Source: JACDAN01 sp035535195
GTDB taxonomy: Bacteria > Actinomycetota > Thermoleophilia > Gaiellales > Gaiellaceae
NCBI GenBank assembly: GCA_035535195.1
Contig: DATLQK010000076.1
Coordinates: 1-8,616, forward strand
Reading direction: 5' to 3'
Length of the DNA: 8,616 nt
The translations under genes and the position numbers were made by a program. Below, piece after piece: positions 5,062 through 8,616 of the stretch. The notes beneath the pieces were generated by a model that saw only the letters and a list, made by a program, of their open reading frames with translations, was not told the DNA's origin and searched no databases. Each line of letters opens with the position of its first letter. Within the stretch, counting starts at the first letter, position 1.

Positions 5062-5778
5062 TTGGACCTCAAGCGGGCCTTCCTCCAGGTCCTGATTGCG
5101 TCGCTCGTCGCAACGGCGGCGCTCGCGATCGGCTTCCTGCTGCTCGCGGACTTCGACGACAGGACCTGGAAGGTGATCGGGACGACCGCGCTCCTCTCCG
5201 GGTTCAGCCTGCTCGGGCTGCCCGGTGCGGCGCTCCTCGACCAGGGCCGCGCGGTTGCGCTCGGGTGGGCGAATCTCGTGCTGGCAGGGATCGGCCTGGC
5301 CTGGTCGCTCTACCTGATCTGGTCGGAAGCGGACACGGGCTGGAAGCCGCTCGTCTTCGTGGTCGCCTTCTGCGGCGCTGCCGCCCAGGCCTCGGGGACG
5401 ACGGCGCGGCTGCGGGACGACGACTCGCAGTCGGTGCACCTGCTCTACGTCGTCGGGATCGCCGGCGGCGTGATCCTCGCGTCGCTCGTCTCACTCGCCG
5501 CCTGGCAGGAGATCGACGGCGGCGGCTTCTACCGGATCGTCGGCGCCCTCGCCGTCGCCGAGCTGCTCGTGATCCTGCTCCAGCCGGTCCTCCGGCGCAC
5601 CAGCGGGCAGGCGACAACCGGCCCGGGCGTGCCCGTGTTCGAGTTCAGCCTCACGCTCGCCGACGGGCGCGAGGTGCCGGGCGACCGGCCGTCCAAGGAC
5701 TTCGCGACAGCGGTCGCGTCGGCGATCTCCGAGGTCGAGGGATCCGGCGGCGAGGTCGTCCGCGTGGAGCGGCGCTAG
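5062..5778 (+). CDS. Six-span integral membrane protein, unknown function
   Basis: 238 aa from TTG 5062, six bases after the SDR stop; GAGGA at 5047-5051, within the end of the SDR gene, can serve as Shine-Dalgarno at a ten-base spacing. Hydrophobic segments lie at about residues 8-28, 38-58, 66-87, 95-112, 126-147 and 157-176. A soluble C-terminal tail of about 50 residues (VPVFEFSLTLADGREVPGDRPS onward, acidic and then basic) follows. Loops are short, and no transporter motif, metal site or catalytic residue stands out. I do not recognise the family. Operon position with the cNMP and SDR genes suggests a linked role but does not define it. The TAG stop is also the first triplet of the long palindrome that follows. 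Confidence 0.72.
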   Translation: MDLKRAFLQVLIASLVATAALAIGFLLLADFDDRTWKVIGTTALLSGFSLLGLPGAALLDQGRAVALGWANLVLAGIGLAWSLYLIWSEADTGWKPLVFVVAFCGAAAQASGTTARLRDDDSQSVHLLYVVGIAGGVILASLVSLAAWQEIDGGGFYRIVGALAVAELLVILLQPVLRRTSGQATTGPGVPVFEFSLTLADGREVPGDRPSKDFATAVASAISEVEGSGGEVVRVERR

Positions 5779-5944
5779 GAGGGTCTGGCGGGATACCGCT
5801 CGTCGCAGGGGTGCGATGGTCGTTCCGAGGCAAGGACGCAGGGAGCGCTCGTATCGAATGAGATACGGGCGCGACTGAGGACGCAGCCCTCGGGGCGTGC
5901 AGCGCGGCCCTGCGGCACAGGCTGTATTCCGCCAGACCCTCCTA
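5776..5944 (+). repeat. 169-bp imperfect palindrome; candidate structured RNA or palindromic inserted element
   Basis: The outer arms 5776-5796 and 5924-5944 are reverse complements over 21 bases with one exception (G5792 opposite T5928). Further helices nest inside: 5798-5803 with 5917-5922 (interrupted), 5804-5810 with 5908-5914, 5813-5815 with 5903-5905, 5821-5824 with 5894-5897, 5825-5830 with 5888-5893, and an apical stem 5845-5855/5862-5872 with a six-base loop. That makes a rod of nearly 60 pairs. Six exceptions (5792/5928, 5800/5920, 5812/5906, 5823/5895, 5824/5894, 5849/5868) are G.U on the plus strand but C.A on the minus; only 5801/5919 goes the other way. A plus-strand RNA is therefore favoured. 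AGGACGCAG occurs on both sides of the central internal loop. There is no U tract and no open reading frame of note. A 3'-UTR structure, an independent small RNA, or a MITE-like palindrome are all possible. No Rfam family is recognised. Confidence 0.7.
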
Positions 5945-7198
5945 CGGAAGTTCGCCGACGGGGAACCACTCCCCGCCGCCGAGCCTCGGCCCGAGCCCGC
6001 CGCGGAAGATGTCCCGCAGCGAGTCGACGTGCTGGCTGCGGACGCGCCGGATCAGCGTCAGCTGGCGCTTCCGAGCGGCGGAGGCCAGCGTCTGGAACTC
6101 GGAGTACGACGGCTTCCGCCTTCCGCCCGCGGAGACGAGGCCCGACTGCCAGCCCGTCGCGCGCGCCTCGTCCCGCGCGAGGAACCAGAGCAGCATCTGG
6201 ATCCGCGGGTTGCGGCGCGCGATCCCGTACGCCTCGCGCATGTAGCGCGCCTGCTTCTGCCAGGAGACGCCGAAGACGCGGTCGGGCGGACTCGTCTCGT
6301 AGCCGTATTCCGTGAGCCAGATCGGCGTGGGGCCGTAGAGCCGGGTCACCTCGGCGATCAGCTTGGAGATGTTCCCGAGCGTGATCGCCCGCGGGTTCCG
6401 TGGCTTCGCGCCGGGCGCGAACTTGGGGTCACCGGAGTAGGGGTGGTGCGCGTAGGCGTCCATGTCTCGGAGGCCCGCGTCTTTCATCACACGGAGGAAG
6501 CCGATCGGGGCGACGGACGGGCGTTTCGTACCCGGCGCGTTGTTCCCGCGGGCGGTCGTCACGCCGCAGGCGACCTGCTCGCCGCGAAGGAGCGTCAGGT
6601 GGATGCCGTCGTAGATCGCGTTGCAGATCCGGGCGTAGTCGCGCGCGCTCTGGATCACCCACCGCCCGCCGATCTTCCGCCACTGCGGCTTCAGCCCGAG
6701 CGGGATGTTCGGCTCGTTCCACGCCGTCCACAGCGAGACTCGCGGGAGAATCACGCCGTCGGGCCGCCGGTAATTCCCGCTGTAGCGCATCGCGGCCGCG
6801 TAGGCGAACTCCCGTAGCCGCATGAAGTTCTGCGGCGCGACGTTCTGCTCGCGGCCGCCGTTCGCCCACCAGGGCGTTCCGAAGATCGTGAACATCACCT
6901 GCACGCCGCGCGCCTGCGCCGTCAGCGCGGCGCGGTCGTAGAGCCCCCACTCATACGCTTTGTCCTCGGGGTTCGTCCCGTGGTCAGGGCGCTCCCGCGC
7001 GACGCCGTACGTGCCGCCCCAGGCGAGCATGATCCGGACGACCTGGGGACGGAGGTTTCCGAGCGTGCGGCTGAACTGCCCCTGGTCGCCGAGCGCCTCC
7101 TGGGTGTCGACGAGGCCCAGCTGGAGCCACGGCGACGCCGCTGCCGGGGCCGCCAGAACACCCGCGACAACGATCGCGGCAATCGTCGCTAGGCGCAT
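5942..7198 (-). CDS. Secreted glycoside-hydrolase-like TIM-barrel protein
   Basis: 418 aa from ATG 7198 (or GTG 7201); the frame is open further upstream but lacks a start before the signal peptide that makes sense. Residues 1-21 are a signal peptide (IAAIVVAGVLAAPAAA, cut near AAA/SP). The rest resembles clan GH-A hydrolases such as GH5/GH39: VRIMLAWGG (beta strand, 54-62), MFTIFGTPWWANG (102-114), SLWTAWNEPN (155-164) with Glu162 as acid/base, AYAHHPYSG (248-256), and PIWLTEYGYET (292-302) with Glu297 as nucleophile, then LLWFLARDE (336-344). Both catalytic glutamates are present, so an active glycosidase is likely; the sugar target is unknown. The last 40 residues are basic and may be an extension. 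It is exported and probably acts on extracellular or wall polysaccharide. Its TAG stop (5944-5942) is the outermost triplet of the palindrome shared with the convergent membrane-protein gene. Confidence 0.82.
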   Translation of the reverse strand: MRLATIAAIVVAGVLAAPAAASPWLQLGLVDTQEALGDQGQFSRTLGNLRPQVVRIMLAWGGTYGVARERPDHGTNPEDKAYEWGLYDRAALTAQARGVQVMFTIFGTPWWANGGREQNVAPQNFMRLREFAYAAAMRYSGNYRRPDGVILPRVSLWTAWNEPNIPLGLKPQWRKIGGRWVIQSARDYARICNAIYDGIHLTLLRGEQVACGVTTARGNNAPGTKRPSVAPIGFLRVMKDAGLRDMDAYAHHPYSGDPKFAPGAKPRNPRAITLGNISKLIAEVTRLYGPTPIWLTEYGYETSPPDRVFGVSWQKQARYMREAYGIARRNPRIQMLLWFLARDEARATGWQSGLVSAGGRRKPSYSEFQTLASAARKRQLTLIRRVRSQHVDSLRDIFRGGLGPRLGGGEWFPVGELP

Positions 7199-7276
7199 CA
7201 CGTTTGAAGGTATCGGGTGCTTGTTAGGGCGACTTGAAACCGGGTAGAGCTCACGTAAACGATTGAAGGGGGTTCG
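7199..7276. promoter_or_regulatory. Divergent promoter region, hydrolase / SRPBCC genes
   Basis: Plus strand: TTGTTA (7221-7226) and TAGAGC (7245-7250) are spaced by 18 bases, a weak -35/-10 pair about 26 bases before the SRPBCC ATG. AAGGGGG (7266-7272) is a strong Shine-Dalgarno four bases before it. Minus strand: TACCTT (7212-7207) lies five bases before GTG 7201 and eight before ATG 7198, so the hydrolase mRNA may be leaderless or nearly so; no Shine-Dalgarno precedes it. Confidence 0.35.
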
Positions 7277-7744
7277 ATGGCCGAAGTCAAAGAATCGATC
7301 GAGGTCCAGGCGCCGATCTCGATCGTCTACAACCAGTGGACGCAGTTCGAGGAGTTCCCGAAGTTCATGGAGAACGTCGAGCGCGCTCAGCAGATCGACG
7401 ACACCCACCTGAAGTGGGAGGCCGAGATCGGCGGCAGCCGCTCCGAGTGGATCGCGGAGATCACCGAGCAGGAGCCGGACCGCGGGATCGCCTGGCGCTC
7501 GCAGGACGGCAAGGGCGTGTCGGGCGAGGTTCGCTTCGAGCCGATCGGGCCGGAGCGGACGAAGATCGACGTCCTGATGACCTGGGAGCCGGAGGGCCTG
7601 GTGGAGTCGCTCGGCGCGAAGATCGGCGCCGACGAGGTCGGTGTGAAGCGCGACCTCGAGAACTTCAAGCGCCTGATCGAGGCGCGCGGCGTCGAGACCG
7701 GCGCCTGGCGCGGCGAGGTCGAGCAGGGTCAGAGGGCCGACTGA
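7277..7744 (+). CDS. SRPBCC (START/Bet v1-fold) family protein
   Basis: 155 aa from ATG 7277, preceded by AAGGGGG. The N-terminus ESIEVQAPISIVYNQWTQFEEFPKFMENVE is the hallmark of the SRPBCC 'polyketide cyclase/dehydrase' group: a beta strand, then the WTqFEeFPkFM segment of the first helices. It continues with WEAEIGGSRSEWIAEITEQEPDRGIAWRS and the typical C-terminal helix (DEVGVKRDLENFKRLIEARG, about 120-139). These proteins have a deep hydrophobic pocket for a lipid or other small ligand. This subgroup is cytoplasmic and is often found beside stress- or general-purpose actinobacterial genes; the ligand is unknown. The stop overlaps the next gene's start by one base (TGATG), so the two are translationally coupled. 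Confidence 0.88.
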   Translation: MAEVKESIEVQAPISIVYNQWTQFEEFPKFMENVERAQQIDDTHLKWEAEIGGSRSEWIAEITEQEPDRGIAWRSQDGKGVSGEVRFEPIGPERTKIDVLMTWEPEGLVESLGAKIGADEVGVKRDLENFKRLIEARGVETGAWRGEVEQGQRAD

Positions 7745-8133
7745 TGGGCCTGACCGACATGCTCCAGGACAACGTCAAGCGCGAACAGGTCGAGGACTTC
7801 GTCAAGCGCTACGACCAGGGGAAGCCCGCTGACGGCATCTCCGACCAGGAGGCCCAGCAGCAGCACGACCAGGTCGCGGCTCAGCTCGACGACAAGGAGT
7901 ACGAGCAGTCGGCGAAGGAGTCCTTCGAGCGCCTCGATCCGCAGGAGCGGCGCGAGGCGGGGCAGCAGCTGGGCGTCGGCGAGACCGACGACCCAGGTGA
8001 GCTCGCAAAGGCCACGGCGAAGGTGCACAAGGAGCAGCCCGACCTCCTGAACGACCTGATGTCGAACCCGGCCGTGAAGGGTGCGGTCGCGGGCATCGCC
8101 GCCTCGGCGGCAAAGCGCGTCCTCAAGCGCTAG
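7744..8133 (+). CDS. Conserved hydrophilic protein of unknown function, coupled to the SRPBCC gene
   Basis: 129 aa from ATG 7744, with AGAGGG (7731-7736) seven bases upstream inside the SRPBCC gene. Residues 1-80 are highly charged and helical, rich in Gln/Asp/Glu: VEDFVKRYDQGKPADGISDQEA (16-37), then QVAAQLDDKEYEQSAKESFERLDPQERREAG (43-73). The D-G-I-x-D-x-E-A and ExSAxExFxRLxPxERRE patterns recall a small actinobacterial family without assigned function. The C-terminus SNPAVKGAVAGIAASAAKRVLKR (107-129) is a short Ala-rich, then basic, helix that could lie on a membrane. No catalytic motif, signal peptide or true membrane span is visible. Tight coupling to the SRPBCC gene suggests partner proteins made in fixed ratio (inference). 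Its stop overlaps the convergent gene's stop within CTAG (8130-8133). Confidence 0.75.
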   Translation: MGLTDMLQDNVKREQVEDFVKRYDQGKPADGISDQEAQQQHDQVAAQLDDKEYEQSAKESFERLDPQERREAGQQLGVGETDDPGELAKATAKVHKEQPDLLNDLMSNPAVKGAVAGIAASAAKRVLKR

Positions 8134-8393
8134 TCGACGGAGACGGCGGGCGGGCCGCCGAGGCCCGTCCGCCGGTCCCGCTCCGCGATCCACGTCGCGA
8201 AGCGGCCGGCGGCGGTCCGGAGCCAAGCGGTGAGCTGGTCGTCGAAGGCGTCGATCTCGTCGCGGAGCTGGAAGAGGCGGAAGTCGAGCAGCCGCTCCGC
8301 GTCGCACGAGTGCAACGGGAGCGCGTCGCGCACGACCGACGCGCCGCACTCGGGGCACGGAATGTGAGTCGGCTGCGGGAGCGCCCCGAACAC
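8130..8393 (-). CDS. Small zinc-ribbon-like protein
   Basis: 87 aa from GTG 8393, the only usable start before the metal-binding motif. Residues 12-34 read PCPECGASVVRDALPLHSCDAER: Cys13-x2-Cys16 and His28-x-Cys30, spaced as in a compact treble-clef or zinc-ribbon finger. The remainder is a single long amphipathic helix (RLLDFRLFQLRDEIDAFDDQLTAWLRTAAGRFATWIAERD, about 34-73), likely a coiled coil or dimerisation element, then a loose tail. Function unknown; nucleic-acid or protein binding is possible. Convergent with the 129-aa gene: both TAG stops share the tetramer CTAG. No clear Shine-Dalgarno precedes the GTG, so the start is less certain. Confidence 0.68.
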   Translation of the reverse strand: MFGALPQPTHIPCPECGASVVRDALPLHSCDAERLLDFRLFQLRDEIDAFDDQLTAWLRTAAGRFATWIAERDRRTGLGGPPAVSVD

Positions 8394-8460
8394 GATTACG
8401 TGGTTAGACGCACGCCGCCGCCGGAACGATCGCCCGCAACCGTCAAGCTTTCGTAAAGTT

Positions 8461-8490
8461 TGAGCCGGCGGGCCGAAGCCCGCCGGCTCA
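8461..8490 (-). terminator. Perfect 13-bp terminator hairpin with a TTCG loop
   Basis: TGAGCCGGCGGGC (8461-8473) pairs perfectly with GCCCGCCGGCTCA (8478-8490). On the minus strand the loop is TTCG and the stem is followed by AACTTTACG, a modest T-rich tail. It lies 7 bases after the TGA of the minus-strand partial gene, so it ends that gene. Between it and GTG 8393 (8394-8460) I see only a lone TTGACG (8446-8441, minus strand), a possible -35 with no matching -10. Confidence 0.85.
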
Positions 8491-8497
8491 GTGGAGG

Positions 8498-8616
8498 TCA
8501 GACGCGAACGAGCTCGCGCTCGGGATCGGGCTCGGGCTCGGCCTCGAAGGCCTCGGGCTCGGCGACCTCGATCACCTGCGGTTCCTCGTCCTCGCGCCGC
8601 TCCTCATCGAGCAGAG
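8498..8616 (-). CDS. C-terminal end of an acidic protein (runs off the window)
   Basis: The minus strand is open from the window edge to TGA at 8500-8498, giving the last 38 residues in the frame that begins LLDEERREDEEPQVIEVAEP and ends FEAEPEPDPERELVRV. The tail is strongly acidic with Glu-Pro repeats, typical of a flexible C-terminal extension. GC-rich third positions and the terminator hairpin immediately after support it as real. The protein cannot be identified from this fragment. Confidence 0.65.
   Translation of the reverse strand, partial: LLDEERREDEEPQVIEVAEPEAFEAEPEPDPERELVRV

Noticed and set aside
5776..5944. 6S RNA or simple intrinsic terminator
   Set aside because: The rod shape is similar to 6S, but no conserved sequence can be pointed to and it abuts both stop codons; for a terminator it is too long and lacks a U tract.
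7199..7408. 70-residue N-terminal extension of the hydrolase
   Set aside because: It would bury the signal peptide and overlap the divergent SRPBCC gene; the signal peptide starts right at 7198.
1..8616. tRNA, rRNA, transposase, integrase, att sites or defence-system genes
   Set aside because: None found on reading both strands; the coding regions are accounted for by housekeeping, envelope and unknown families.

Overview
This is an 8.6 kb stretch of a high-GC bacterial chromosome. Strong G/C third-position bias, ECF sigma factors fused to zinc-finger anti-sigma domains, secreted Ig-like proteins with a YQWRRCD core, and mixed leaderless/SD-led starts point to an actinobacterium. Class Thermoleophilia (Gaiellales/Solirubrobacterales) is my best guess, from family resemblance only. 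No rRNA, tRNA, CRISPR array, transposase or phage gene is visible, so this looks like ordinary chromosome rather than a recognisable mobile island.

Layout, left to right. (1) The N-terminal third of an MFS transporter reads leftward off the edge (1-377). It is divergent from an ECF-type sigma factor (488-1828) that carries its own zinc-finger anti-sigma-like domain, a hydrophobic segment and a polyproline tail. A small stand-alone zinc-finger protein (1864-2109) follows; it is about 44% identical, without gaps, to the domain fused to the sigma factor. A perfect 13-bp hairpin ends this block. (2) A 69-aa single-span membrane protein (2215-2424) meets, stop to stop, a secreted Ig-like protein on the minus strand (2425-3219). 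(3) Divergent from the latter is a plus-strand block: a cNMP-binding-fold protein (3332-4330), an SDR dehydrogenase that apparently starts at a CTG overlapping the previous stop (4327-5055), and a six-span membrane protein of unknown function (5062-5778). (4) A secreted glycoside-hydrolase-like TIM-barrel protein lies on the minus strand (5942-7198), convergent with the membrane protein. (5) Divergent from it, two overlapping genes encode an SRPBCC protein and a 129-aa hydrophilic protein of unknown function (7277-8133). These converge on a small zinc-ribbon-like protein (8130-8393). The last 119 bases hold the acidic C-terminus of another minus-strand gene, with a strong terminator hairpin beyond it.

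The most unusual object is the 169-bp spacer at 5776-5944. It is one long imperfect palindrome with 21-bp nearly perfect outer arms, further helices inside and a terminal hairpin at the centre. Its outermost triplets are the TAG stop codons of the two flanking convergent genes. Six of the seven single-base pairing exceptions that distinguish the strands are G.U wobbles on the plus strand, and a 9-nt sequence is repeated on opposite sides of an internal loop. This looks like a structured RNA or a palindromic inserted element, not a simple terminator.

Functional reading (inference): genes at both ends deal with envelope and surface functions (sigma factor with a tethered sensor-like tail, secreted Ig protein, secreted hydrolase, MFS exporter). 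The cNMP/SDR/membrane genes form one probable transcription unit, and SRPBCC/129-aa another.
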